Source of the DNA: an uncultured Bacteroidales bacterium
Lineage (GTDB): Bacteria > Bacteroidota > Bacteroidia > Bacteroidales > UBA932
DNA: 64,000 nucleotides
Reading direction: 5' to 3'
Assembly (NCBI GenBank): GCA_947177525.1
Contig: CAMWUW010000006.1
Span: 1 to 64,000 of the forward strand
In this document: positions 31,297 to 40,373 of the stretch, in pieces
How the letters are laid out: each line of letters begins with the position of its first letter
How positions within the stretch are numbered: the first letter of the stretch is position 1
Position numbers and translations under genes: made by a program
Notes under the pieces: model-generated
Database searches by the model: none
What the model was told of the DNA's origin: nothing
The model's input: the letters and a program-made list of their open reading frames with translations, nothing else

Positions 31297-32283
31297 ATGA
31301 AATTCAAGGCAAAAGAGATTGCCGACCTTCTTGGCGGCACTGTAGATGGAAATCCGGAGGCGACAGTGACGGCTTTTGCCCGCATAGAAAGCGGGAAGCC
31401 CGGGACGATATGTTTTTTCGCCAATCCCAAATATGAGCATTACGTTTATTCCTGCAAGGGCGACATCATAATAGTGAACAGGACATTTGAGCCGAAAGAA
31501 GCGGTTACCGCCACTCTCATAAGAGTTGATGACGCGTATGCTGCCGTCGCCTCGCTTCTTGACTATGTCACTGCAAAAAAACGCTCATACAGGCGTTACC
31601 GCGGACTTAGGTGCAGAGTGAGGATGTCCTCCAAGGTGGGACGGAAAGTATATGTCGGTGACTTCGCCTACATCGGCAGGAAAGCGTCGGTGGGTGACTA
31701 TACAAAGATTTATGAACATGTATATATAGGTGACGGCGCCAAGGTAGGCTCAAACTGCATCATCTACCCGGGAGTCAGAATCTATCCGGGAATGGTAATC
31801 GGTGACAATGTGATAATCCATGCCAATGCTGTTGTCGGGTCGGACGGCTTCGGCTTTGCCCCACTTGAGGATGGCAGCTGGAAAAAAATTGAGCATACCG
31901 GAAATGTCGTGATAGAAGATGATGTGGAAATCGGGGCAAATGTCTGCATAGACAAGTCCCAGATGGGTTCTACTGTCATAAGTAAGGGAACCAAGATAGA
32001 CAACCTTTGCCAGATTGCCCATAACGTTGAGATCGGATCATGCACGGTGATGGCCTCGCAGTCCGGAATCGCAGGCTCCACAAAGGTCGGGAAGAATTGC
32101 ATAATCGCCGGACAGGTCGGAATCGCCGGGCACCTCAGCATTGCCGACAAGACTACAATCGGCGCCCAGTCAGGGGTGCTGGGCAATGTCAAGGAGAGCG
32201 GACAGGTGCTTATGGGCTCTCCGGCTTTCCCGCTGAAACAATATCTACGCAGCTATGCGGCTTTCAAAAAGGCGGGTAAATAG
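31297..32283 (+). CDS. lpxD: UDP-3-O-(3-hydroxyacyl)glucosamine N-acyltransferase
   Basis: Left-handed beta-helix hexapeptide repeats, [41 protein letters not shown]. Confidence 0.95.
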   Translation: MKFKAKEIADLLGGTVDGNPEATVTAFARIESGKPGTICFFANPKYEHYVYSCKGDIIIVNRTFEPKEAVTATLIRVDDAYAAVASLLDYVTAKKRSYRRYRGLRCRVRMSSKVGRKVYVGDFAYIGRKASVGDYTKIYEHVYIGDGAKVGSNCIIYPGVRIYPGMVIGDNVIIHANAVVGSDGFGFAPLEDGSWKKIEHTGNVVIEDDVEIGANVCIDKSQMGSTVISKGTKIDNLCQIAHNVEIGSCTVMASQSGIAGSTKVGKNCIIAGQVGIAGHLSIADKTTIGAQSGVLGNVKESGQVLMGSPAFPLKQYLRSYAAFKKAGK

Positions 32284-32380
32284 GAATATATCAAAATTAT
32301 ACCTATCTTTGCGGACTATTTCGGACCCGGGCCCTCAAAAGCGGCTCCATGACACAACAATAAAGAAGTAAAGAAGACAG

Positions 32381-33295
32381 ATGCAGTTGCAGCAGACACT
32401 AAGGAAGAGCTATTCATTTGAAGGCAAAGGTCTACATACAGGCAAGGTGGCCAAAATGGCGATATGTCCTGCTCCGGTAGACACCGGAATACTTTTCATA
32501 AGAACAGATATCGGACCGGATGCGTCGGTGGAGGCATTGGCGGAGAATGTGTCCAATACAGCGAGGAGCACTACGATATCAAAGGGGGAGGCTTCCGTTT
32601 CCACTATAGAACACTTGCTTTCTGCATTGACTGGAATGGGAGTGGACAATGCAATCATAAGAATTGATAATGTGGAGGTCCCTATACTGGACGGAAGTGC
32701 CAAGCCATATATAGACGCCATCTGGAATGACGGATTCCAGGTGCAGGATGCCCCGAGGAAATATGTGACTCCTTCGGCTGCGGTGGAAATCGTAAATGAG
32801 GAAAAAGGTTCGGTCGTGCGCATCGAGCCGGCAGATGACTTTTCCTACGAAATAAAAATTGACTTCAATTCAAGGGTTCTCGGTGTGCAGAGCGCAAATT
32901 GGGACTCTTCTGTGGCATATACGGACGAAATCGGCATCTGCCGCACTTTCGTCTTTTTTCATGAACTGGAGTACCTGTTCAACAACAACCTTGTCAAGGG
33001 TGGTGACATAGACAATGCGATTGTCATAGTTGAGCATCCTGTGACTCCTGGTCAGGTTGACCGTCTGAGCCGTCTTTTTGATGTTCCTGCACTGGAAGTA
33101 AGGGACAACGGCTATCTGAACAACCTGCGCCTGCATTTTCCTGATGAGTGTGCAAGGCACAAGCTCCTTGACCTTATAGGTGACCTGCGGCTTGCAGGAG
33201 GCTTTCTCAAGGCTAAGGTCACAGCAGAAAGGGCCGGACACGGAATCAATACCGCAGCAGCAAAGAAATTGAGGGAAAACCTCGCAAACAAATAA
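32381..33295 (+). CDS. lpxC: UDP-3-O-acyl-N-acetylglucosamine deacetylase, stand-alone
   Basis: YSFEGKGLHTGK, STIEHLLSALTGMGVDNAIIRIDNVEVPILDGSA, ECARHKLLDLIGDL; ends at residue 304 with no FabZ domain. Confidence 0.95.
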   Translation: MQLQQTLRKSYSFEGKGLHTGKVAKMAICPAPVDTGILFIRTDIGPDASVEALAENVSNTARSTTISKGEASVSTIEHLLSALTGMGVDNAIIRIDNVEVPILDGSAKPYIDAIWNDGFQVQDAPRKYVTPSAAVEIVNEEKGSVVRIEPADDFSYEIKIDFNSRVLGVQSANWDSSVAYTDEIGICRTFVFFHELEYLFNNNLVKGGDIDNAIVIVEHPVTPGQVDRLSRLFDVPALEVRDNGYLNNLRLHFPDECARHKLLDLIGDLRLAGGFLKAKVTAERAGHGINTAAAKKLRENLANK

Positions 33296-33310
33296 TTAAA
33301 ATATCTTTTT

Positions 33311-34123
33311 ATGGCTATCATTCATCCGCTTGCAACAGTACATCCTGGAGCAAAACTCGGGGAGAACGTAGAAGTTGGACCTTATGCATATATAGAGGAA
33401 CACGTGGAAATCGGTGACGGAAGCCGCATTCTGCCTCATGCTACCATATTCAATTATGTCAGGATGGGCAAATGCTGCACCGTATTTCCGGGGGCCGTCA
33501 TCGGTGCCATTCCGCAGGACCTCAAATTTGACGGCGAGGTGACGTATGTCGAAATCGGTGACCATGTCAATATCAGAGAATGCGCCACAATCAACCGCGG
33601 AACCAAGGCAAGCGGCAGGGGAGTGACAAAGATAGGAGACAATGTGCTTCTTATGTCATATACTCATGTGGCCCATGACTGTACTGTCGGGAACAATTGT
33701 ATTCTGGTCAGCTACGTCGGAATTGCCGGTGAGACGGATGTGGATGACTGGGCAACACTCGGCGGCAGCACTGTGGCCCATCAGTTCTCAAAGATAGGCA
33801 AGCATGCCTTTGTCGGCGGAGGTTCGAAAATAAACAAGGATGTGCCGCCTTATGTGCTTTGCGGACGCGATCCTCTTTCGTATGCCGGCGTCAATATCGT
33901 CGGACTCCGCAGAAGGGGCTTCTCCTCAGACCAGATACGCAACATCAAGGATATGTATGACATAATCTACAACAACGGCACTAATGTCACAGATGCGTTG
34001 GCAAAGATTGAGTCAGGCTTCCCGCAGTCTGAGGAAAGGGACACAATCCTTGAATTCATCAGAAACTCCAAGAGGGGAATCATCAGGGGCATGGGCTCTG
34101 ACGTAAAAGGCAACATAGACTGA
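33311..34123 (+). CDS. lpxA: Acyl-ACP--UDP-N-acetylglucosamine O-acyltransferase
   Basis: IHPLATVHPGAKLGENVEVGPYAYIEEHVEIGDGS, VAHDCTVGNNCILVSYVGIAGETDVDDWATLGG. Confidence 0.95.
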   Translation: MAIIHPLATVHPGAKLGENVEVGPYAYIEEHVEIGDGSRILPHATIFNYVRMGKCCTVFPGAVIGAIPQDLKFDGEVTYVEIGDHVNIRECATINRGTKASGRGVTKIGDNVLLMSYTHVAHDCTVGNNCILVSYVGIAGETDVDDWATLGGSTVAHQFSKIGKHAFVGGGSKINKDVPPYVLCGRDPLSYAGVNIVGLRRRGFSSDQIRNIKDMYDIIYNNGTNVTDALAKIESGFPQSEERDTILEFIRNSKRGIIRGMGSDVKGNID

Positions 34124-34125
34124 CG

Positions 34126-34827
34126 GTGACGCCCAAACTCCTGTCAACGGCTTACTTTCCTCCCGTATCATACTTTGCGGTTATGGCACAGGATATGGGC
34201 GGATTGTGTCCGTCGCGTGGCTCACACTCAATAGTGCCTTCTGTTGTTTATATTGAGACGTGCGAGAATTATTGCAAGCAGTCTTACCGCAACAGATGCC
34301 TTTTCTATGCTGCAGACGGAGTGCAGGCCTTGTCTTTTCCGATAGTGCACGAGTGCGGCACTCACAGGCATCCAGTGTCTGAAATCAAAATAGACTATTC
34401 TGTTCCGTGGGTTCTGAAGCATAAGCGTGCCATAGTTTCGGCATACCGTACTTCAGCCTATTTCGAATATTATCAGGACGAACTTTTTGCGATATTGGAC
34501 AGCTGTCCGGAAAGACTGATTGACCTTAATATGGCAATCCTTGATTTTTTTATAAGCAAGACCGGACTGGAGGTAGACATCAGGTTTACACATGAATATT
34601 CTCCGGAGGGGCTTGTGCGCGACTGCGCCGGCAATATTATTGAGTGCGAAGATTTCAGAGAGTCCATACACCCCAAAAAAGAAAATACAGTTCTTGCTGA
34701 CCTTGATCTTGAAAAGCCGTATTTTCAGGTGTTCTCCCAAAAATACGGCTTCAAGTCCGATCTTTCGATTATGGACCTTCTTTTTAATGAAGGCCCTGAT
34801 TCTATTCTCTTTCTGAAAAATCTATAG
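34126..34827 (+). CDS. WbqC-family protein
   Basis: LSTAYFPPVSYFAVMAQDMGG..., SYRNRCLFYAADGVQALSFPI typical of WbqC-like proteins. Confidence 0.8.
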   Translation: MTPKLLSTAYFPPVSYFAVMAQDMGGLCPSRGSHSIVPSVVYIETCENYCKQSYRNRCLFYAADGVQALSFPIVHECGTHRHPVSEIKIDYSVPWVLKHKRAIVSAYRTSAYFEYYQDELFAILDSCPERLIDLNMAILDFFISKTGLEVDIRFTHEYSPEGLVRDCAGNIIECEDFRESIHPKKENTVLADLDLEKPYFQVFSQKYGFKSDLSIMDLLFNEGPDSILFLKNL

Positions 34828-36486
34828 TCAGAATCTCCAGCCTAAGGTGAGGAGAACCTTCCAGGATGATTTTATATTCAGAATTTCCGGAGTATAGCTG
34901 AGAACGGAACCGTTGCCGTCGAAAAGATAATCATCGTACGGCATTATGTATTCTCCTGTCCTTCCGCTTCCCGGAGTTGTTACAAAAGATGACACACATG
35001 CAATGTCTGCAAAGAAAGAATTCTTTGAACTGTACCCGAGGCCGAATGACGCTTTGTGTGTATATAGGCCAGGAAGTTCATTCCCGTTGTAGCTTTTTTT
35101 CTCGGCTGCGCTGCGCACTCCATATCCGGCCCTGACTGCGAGGGCATTGAAGAATTTTACCTCAGCTCCCAATCTGAACGTATGTGATATTCCGTATCTT
35201 TTTCTGATGTCTTCATTTATGTCATTGAAGTAATCCCTTGAACTGTCGAACATTGAACTCTTGAATTTCATGGTTCTGTAGTCGCACAATTCATAGTCAG
35301 CACTGATTACAGCCATTTTCATAATTGTCCATGCCAGACCGAAATTGGCACTGTACGGTGCCCTGAACGAGTAAGAGTCCTCTCCGTCAGGACTGCTTGC
35401 ATACGCATCATAGCTGCTGGATGTATAATTGGTCTCTCCATAATGGTTCCAGCCTTCCTTAATTTTCATTACCGTAGGAGTGGAAACGGCTGCACCTATC
35501 CGAAGACCTGCCCCTGGAGTCACAATCAATCCGAACTTCGCGAAATACCCTGAGCTGCTTGCGTCATAATTATATCTGTACTTCATATCTTTGAAGTACA
35601 GCTTTTCTCCGTTGTCAAGCTCTATCTCAAAATCCGAAGGGTCAATGGCCTCTTCTTTGAAATATTCAGTCAGATTGTACTGCATTGTGGTCAGTCCGGC
35701 ATTGACGCCAAAATACAGGAAGTCAGAGATGTTGGCTCCTAAATTGAGCAGATATTCATATTTGCTTCCCCTTGTTCTGCGTCCGAACGTCTGGTCAAGC
35801 GGACCCGCAAGAGCTATTTCAAGCTTGTCCCCGTTCTGGTAGATGCCTTCGCTCGCACCTGCAAACATGTTGTCAGAACCTCCGAAAGTGGAAATCATAC
35901 CGCTTTGGTAGCCCACTACGTCCTTCCACGGATAAATGTCGTATGCCTTGTCAAGGTTCAGTTCGCTGCCGAGGTATCCGTTGGCAGTGGCAGATGCCGC
36001 CATTGCACCCATGAATGATGTGGTACTGTTCCTTCCGTTGGCATAAGTGTCTTCGTTCCAGCTGTTTGTGCAATTGGCAATGAAGCCTATGGTCACATTC
36101 TTGAGACCTGTCTTCCTGTGAGTGTTTATGTTGAATGTGAATCCTATGTTGGGAAGGCGGAATACGGATGATGTGTTCCGCATTCTTCTGTCGAAGTAAG
36201 GCAGGCTGCCGTCCTGATAAGGCGAGACCCCGATGGTCTCACTCGTAGAGATGCTGACTGCAGGAGTGAGTGTAACCTGCGAATATTTTGCAACTGCGCT
36301 ACCCGCAGGATTTATTCCGATTGAACCGAGGTCGCCTCCCAATGCTGTAAAGGCATTGCCCATTGCTGCCGTCCTTGCTGTCCCCATGTAGTCGCTCTCA
36401 CTGAAAAGCAGGGCATCGTTTGCCGTCTGGGCATAGCTGCATACAGAAGCCAGGGCCAATGCAGCAGATAATGCTATTTTTCTCAT
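34828..36486 (-). CDS. Outer-membrane transport protein, OmpP1/FadL-like
   Basis: Signal peptide; LLFSESDYMGTARTAAMGNAFTALGGDLGSIGINPAGSAV; terminal beta-strand ...KVLLTLGWRF. Confidence 0.85.
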   Translation of the reverse strand: MRKIALSAALALASVCSYAQTANDALLFSESDYMGTARTAAMGNAFTALGGDLGSIGINPAGSAVAKYSQVTLTPAVSISTSETIGVSPYQDGSLPYFDRRMRNTSSVFRLPNIGFTFNINTHRKTGLKNVTIGFIANCTNSWNEDTYANGRNSTTSFMGAMAASATANGYLGSELNLDKAYDIYPWKDVVGYQSGMISTFGGSDNMFAGASEGIYQNGDKLEIALAGPLDQTFGRRTRGSKYEYLLNLGANISDFLYFGVNAGLTTMQYNLTEYFKEEAIDPSDFEIELDNGEKLYFKDMKYRYNYDASSSGYFAKFGLIVTPGAGLRIGAAVSTPTVMKIKEGWNHYGETNYTSSSYDAYASSPDGEDSYSFRAPYSANFGLAWTIMKMAVISADYELCDYRTMKFKSSMFDSSRDYFNDINEDIRKRYGISHTFRLGAEVKFFNALAVRAGYGVRSAAEKKSYNGNELPGLYTHKASFGLGYSSKNSFFADIACVSSFVTTPGSGRTGEYIMPYDDYLFDGNGSVLSYTPEILNIKSSWKVLLTLGWRF

Positions 36487-36513
36487 AATAGTTATAATTC
36501 TTCGTTTTTCTTG

Positions 36514-37761
36514 TTACCTTCTTCCTCCTGAGGAACCTGAACTTCTGCTGTAGCCTCCGGACGAGCCTCCTCTGCTGACAGATGACGAGCTGCCGCTGTA
36601 GCCGGACCTGCCTGCGCCGGATGAGGTAGACCTGTTGTAGCTTGAAGATGAGCTGCTTCTGTCATGGCTTTGGTATCCTGAGGCTGAGTTGCTGCGGTCG
36701 TAGCCGGAGCTTGTCGTGCTTCTGCTGTAGACGGTTCTTCCGGCTGCAGCAGATACGTGGCTGCTTGCTGCCGACTGTGCCGTTGGCCTGCGGTAGTTGG
36801 CTGACGGACTTGATGTCTGGGCCGGGCGAGCCTGCTGTACCTTACTTGATACGGTGCGCACTGCAGATGTGCTTACGGATGCGGCCGGACGGCTTGTCTG
36901 GACGGCAGTCACCCTGCTTATATTCCTGGACGGTGCAGCTGATACTTTTCCAGCTGAAACCCTTCCTGACGAAACCCTCCCAGCGGTACCGGACGAGGCT
37001 GCGCTGCTGCCTGCACGGTTCCCCTGTACAGATGCCGCCCTTCCGACTCTTCCGGTGCTCCCGATGCCTCCACGTGAGGATACGCTGCTTGTGAATACCC
37101 TGTCTGAGCCTGTCCTGTTGCGCGGACCATGCCACTTGTTTTCCTTGACTACAACAATGCCTCCAGGGATGTGCGGCCCCCATCCTCCATACCATCCGCA
37201 ATAGTGATGGTGATGCCAGTAAGGGTCATGCCAGCCCCAATAGCCTCCGTACCACGGATCATACCAGCCGTATGAATACCATGGGTCATACCATCCGGCA
37301 TGGTGCCACGGACTGTACCATCCGGCATACCATGGGTCGTATCTTCCCCAATATCCTGGGTAAGTCCATGGACCGCGATACAGCCAGCCTGTATCCCATG
37401 CACCGTACATGCCCCAAGGGTCGATATTGTTGCGCCAGTCGTACGGATTGTCCGCCAATGTAACGGAAGTGCCTCCGTTCTCTTTGTCATATCGTATTGT
37501 GGCAGACATGTTCTGCGGAATCATTATGGTGTCTTTCCTGTCACCGAAAAGATATATTTCAGATTCCTTGGTCTTTGCCACAAGCGCATCTGTCCCTGTC
37601 TGCAGGTCTGCTTTTGCTGCCTTGGTCATGAAGCCTGGGCTGCTGTCATATATTCCGTCCTGAAATCTTTGTCCGTCTCCTGACGATGTATATTTCGCAG
37701 CCGTGCCGCATGAGGAAAGCACTGAAATTGCCGCAATGAGCAATGCATAGACTTTTTTCAT
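36514..37761 (-). CDS. Putative lipoprotein with Trp/Tyr/Gly/His-rich repeat block and Ser/Arg/Gly-rich tail
   Basis: Lipobox VLSSC; WYDPWYSYGWYDPWYGGYWGWHDPYWHHHHY block; ~215-residue S/R/G/A-rich tail. Confidence 0.75.
   Translation of the reverse strand: MKKVYALLIAAISVLSSCGTAAKYTSSGDGQRFQDGIYDSSPGFMTKAAKADLQTGTDALVAKTKESEIYLFGDRKDTIMIPQNMSATIRYDKENGGTSVTLADNPYDWRNNIDPWGMYGAWDTGWLYRGPWTYPGYWGRYDPWYAGWYSPWHHAGWYDPWYSYGWYDPWYGGYWGWHDPYWHHHHYCGWYGGWGPHIPGGIVVVKENKWHGPRNRTGSDRVFTSSVSSRGGIGSTGRVGRAASVQGNRAGSSAASSGTAGRVSSGRVSAGKVSAAPSRNISRVTAVQTSRPAASVSTSAVRTVSSKVQQARPAQTSSPSANYRRPTAQSAASSHVSAAAGRTVYSRSTTSSGYDRSNSASGYQSHDRSSSSSSYNRSTSSGAGRSGYSGSSSSVSRGGSSGGYSRSSGSSGGRR
37171..37425 (-). repeat. 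DNA encoding degenerate Trp/Tyr/Gly repeats
   Basis: Recurring (G)WYDPWY / WYSPWHH units; recurrent CATACCATCCGGCAT-like DNA words. Confidence 0.6.
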
Positions 37762-37850
37762 ATATGTTCCTCCTTTTTTAATGGAAACCGTCCTTATGAA
37801 CGGATTCCGGTGTGCAATTCTGAATGACGGTACAATTTTGTCCCAAAGTA

Positions 37851-38017
37851 CAAATATAGCAAAAAGCCGAGAGCAAACATCAAGCTTGCTTGTGAGTTTG
37901 CCGAGGCGCAGGCGTATATATGTCCGTCAGGGCAAATATACGAAAAACTGAGAACAGAACGTCAAACTTGCCTGTAAGTTCTGTGTCAGACACAAGCGTA
38001 TATATTGTCCGTCAGGG
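37851..38017. repeat. Two tandem ~82-85 bp imperfect repeats with a decayed third copy
   Basis: Units 37851-37932 and 37933-38017 both run CAAATATA...GCGTATATA(T)TGTCCGTCAGGG; third CAAATATA at 38018 with later GCAATATATTGTCC. Confidence 0.75.
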
Positions 38018-38134
38018 CAAATATAATAAACAATTCAGGATATCAATGCCCATGCCGCAATATATTGTCCCTCCACTTACCTACAATATATAAAAATATG
38101 ATTTATTGTATTGATTGTCAGCATTTTATGTCTC

Positions 38135-38144
38135 GGGGGGGGGG
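38135..38144 (+). repeat. Homopolymeric G10 tract
   Basis: TCTCGGGGGGGGGGTAAAAT upstream of the pilus operon. Confidence 0.9.
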
Positions 38145-38162
38145 TAAAATTATGTAGAAAAA

Positions 38163-38195
38163 TTTTGTTTTTTAATAATCATCATATTAATTTTG
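38163..38195 (+). promoter_or_regulatory. Candidate Bacteroidetes promoter for pilus operon
   Basis: TTTTG-N20-TAATTTTG matches -33 TTG / -7 TAnnTTTG spacing. Confidence 0.55.
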
Positions 38196-38304
38196 CGCCT
38201 CATTTTTCAAATATACAGTGCATCGGAAAATTATTTATATCGTTTTCTGGTAAGTTTTTATTGTCCCGAGACTTCGCTATAGCTTGGCAGAGAACGGATT
38301 ATAT

Positions 38305-38910
38305 ATGAAAAATATGAGAATGTGTGTAAAAATCAAGGCGGTTCTGTTTTCGTTTATTCTGCTTTCAGCGGCGGAAACAGGGCTTTACGCCCAGAAAGTT
38401 GCTGTCAAGACCAATCTGGTGTATGATGCGGCGGCAACTGTAAATGCCGGAGTGGAGTTCGGACTGGCTCCGAGATGGACTCTTGACATATCCGGCAACT
38501 ATAACGGATGGACTCTGTCCGGTGACCGCAAATGGAAGCATTGGCTTGTGCAGCCGGAGGCGCGCTGGTGGTTCTGCGACAAGTTTGCAGGCCATTTTAT
38601 CGGAGTACATGCCCTCGGAGGACAGTGCAATGTGGGAAACCTGAAGAATAATGTAAAGTTTCTCGGAACTGATTTCTCCAAGTTGTCCGACAGAAGGTAT
38701 CAGGGATGGTTTGCCGGTGCTGGCGTAGCATACGGCCATGCCTGGATTCTTGGAAAACACTGGAACCTGGAAGCGGAAATCGGAGCCGGATGGATACATA
38801 CCCGCTATGACGTATATCCTTGCACTGTCTGCGGAACAAAGCTTTCAAGCGGCTCCCACAATTATTTCGGGCCTACCAAGGCTGCAATTAATCTTGTATT
38901 CGTATTCTAA
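38305..38910 (+). CDS. DUF3575-like protein, first gene of type V pilus operon
   Basis: KVAVKTNLVYDAAATVNAGVEFGLAPRWTLDISGNYNGW...KHWLVQPEARWWFCDKFAGHFIGVHALGGQ; start placed at ATG 38305 with signal peptide. Confidence 0.85.
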   Translation: MKNMRMCVKIKAVLFSFILLSAAETGLYAQKVAVKTNLVYDAAATVNAGVEFGLAPRWTLDISGNYNGWTLSGDRKWKHWLVQPEARWWFCDKFAGHFIGVHALGGQCNVGNLKNNVKFLGTDFSKLSDRRYQGWFAGAGVAYGHAWILGKHWNLEAEIGAGWIHTRYDVYPCTVCGTKLSSGSHNYFGPTKAAINLVFVF

Positions 38911-38921
38911 CAGGCATGGAC

Positions 38922-40343
38922 ATGAAAAATATAGTCTCTATTGCAGCATTGGTGCTGCTTCTTGTACATAATGCATCTGCCCAGGAGGTTCAGGAAGTTA
39001 TGGGAGGAAATGTTTCCGTCTCAGGCCTTGATGTGGCCCGCACGGATGACAACTTGTTCATATCAATGGATATCGATGTCTCGCGTCTGAGCCTGCGCAC
39101 TGACAGGGAAGTCATCCTGACCCCTGTTCTTGTCAATGGCAGCGACAGCCTGGTACTGACCCCTGTAATGGTGGCCGGGCGCAACAGATATTTCCATCAT
39201 CTGCGTAACGGAGCTGTGCCGGAGGGTGCAGAACTTTTCCGCGGAGGGAATGCCGGTGTACTTGAGTACAGGAAGATTGTGCCTTATGAGGCGTGGATGG
39301 GGGATTCCAGGCTTATGCTGGATTCCAGGACATGCGGATGCTGCAGCGCCACGGTTTCCGAAGGCAGCGGCTTCCTTGCAGATGTGGCTCTTGAGCCGAA
39401 GGTATATGTACCGTCTTTTGTATATCTCCCTCCTGAAGGTGAGGCCGTGAAGATAAGGGTAGAGAAAGGCTCCGCATATATTGATTTCCCTGTAAACAGA
39501 ACTGAAATATATGAGACCTACAGGGGCAATGCTTCAGAATTGCAGAAGATACGCTCTACGATAGATATTGTCCGCAATGACCCGGACACCCGCATAACTT
39601 CTGTCTCAATAAAAGGCTACGCTTCTCCGGAAGGACCTTGGGACAACAATGTGCGCCTTGCAAAGGGACGTACTGCCACTCTTAAGGAGTATGTGCGCAA
39701 CTATTATCACTTTGCGGACTCATTGCTGAATACTTCCTATGAGCCTGAGGATTGGGACGGGCTTGAACGTTTTGTCGCAACTTCAGGGCTTGCCGGCAGG
39801 GACGGCATTCTGGAAATCATAAACGGCAATCTTGCCCCTGATGCCAAGGAATGGAAAATAAAAACTTCATGGCCTGAGGATTATGCATTCCTGTTGCGTG
39901 AAGTTTATCCGGGCCTGCGTCATTCCGATTATGCCGTGGAGTATGAAGTGCGTACTTATACCGATGTTGCTGAAATCCGGCAGATACTCAGCACAAGACC
40001 GCAGAAGCTGAGTCTTCAGGAGATGTATCTGGCGGCCCAGGACATGGAGCCGGGCAGTGCAGAGTATAACGAGGTGTTTGAAATAGCCGTGCGCATGTTT
40101 CCGGATGATGAAACCGCAAATCTGAATGCCGCCAATACTGCAATGGCGCGCGGTGACATGGAGAATGCCGGACGTTATCTGGCAAAGGCCGGCAATGCTC
40201 CGGAGGCTGTCTATGCCCGTGGAATCTTTGCAGCTCTTTCCGGTGACTATGATTCTGCCGGGAAATTGTTTGAAGATGCGGCCGGAATGGGAATCTCCCA
40301 GGCTGAAGAGGCCCTTGCGTCGCTTAGTGAATTGAAAAAGTAA
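38922..40343 (+). CDS. DUF3868/OmpA-like pilus-locus protein
   Basis: Signal peptide; VSGLDVARTDDNLFISMDIDVSRLSL; OmpA-like SVSIKGYASPEGPWDNNVRLAKGRTATLKEYV. Confidence 0.82.
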   Translation: MKNIVSIAALVLLLVHNASAQEVQEVMGGNVSVSGLDVARTDDNLFISMDIDVSRLSLRTDREVILTPVLVNGSDSLVLTPVMVAGRNRYFHHLRNGAVPEGAELFRGGNAGVLEYRKIVPYEAWMGDSRLMLDSRTCGCCSATVSEGSGFLADVALEPKVYVPSFVYLPPEGEAVKIRVEKGSAYIDFPVNRTEIYETYRGNASELQKIRSTIDIVRNDPDTRITSVSIKGYASPEGPWDNNVRLAKGRTATLKEYVRNYYHFADSLLNTSYEPEDWDGLERFVATSGLAGRDGILEIINGNLAPDAKEWKIKTSWPEDYAFLLREVYPGLRHSDYAVEYEVRTYTDVAEIRQILSTRPQKLSLQEMYLAAQDMEPGSAEYNEVFEIAVRMFPDDETANLNAANTAMARGDMENAGRYLAKAGNAPEAVYARGIFAALSGDYDSAGKLFEDAAGMGISQAEEALASLSELKK

Positions 40344-40373
40344 TTGTATACCAGAGTAAAAAATAAAAAGAAA

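Noticed and set aside
36642-37204. Several plus- and minus-strand ORFs (150, 135, 119, 113 aa)
   Set aside because: Alternate-frame readings of the repetitive lipoprotein gene 36514..37761
38111-38308. 65-aa ORF running through the G10 tract
   Set aside because: Overlaps the candidate promoter and resembles non-coding AT-rich sequence; not called as a gene
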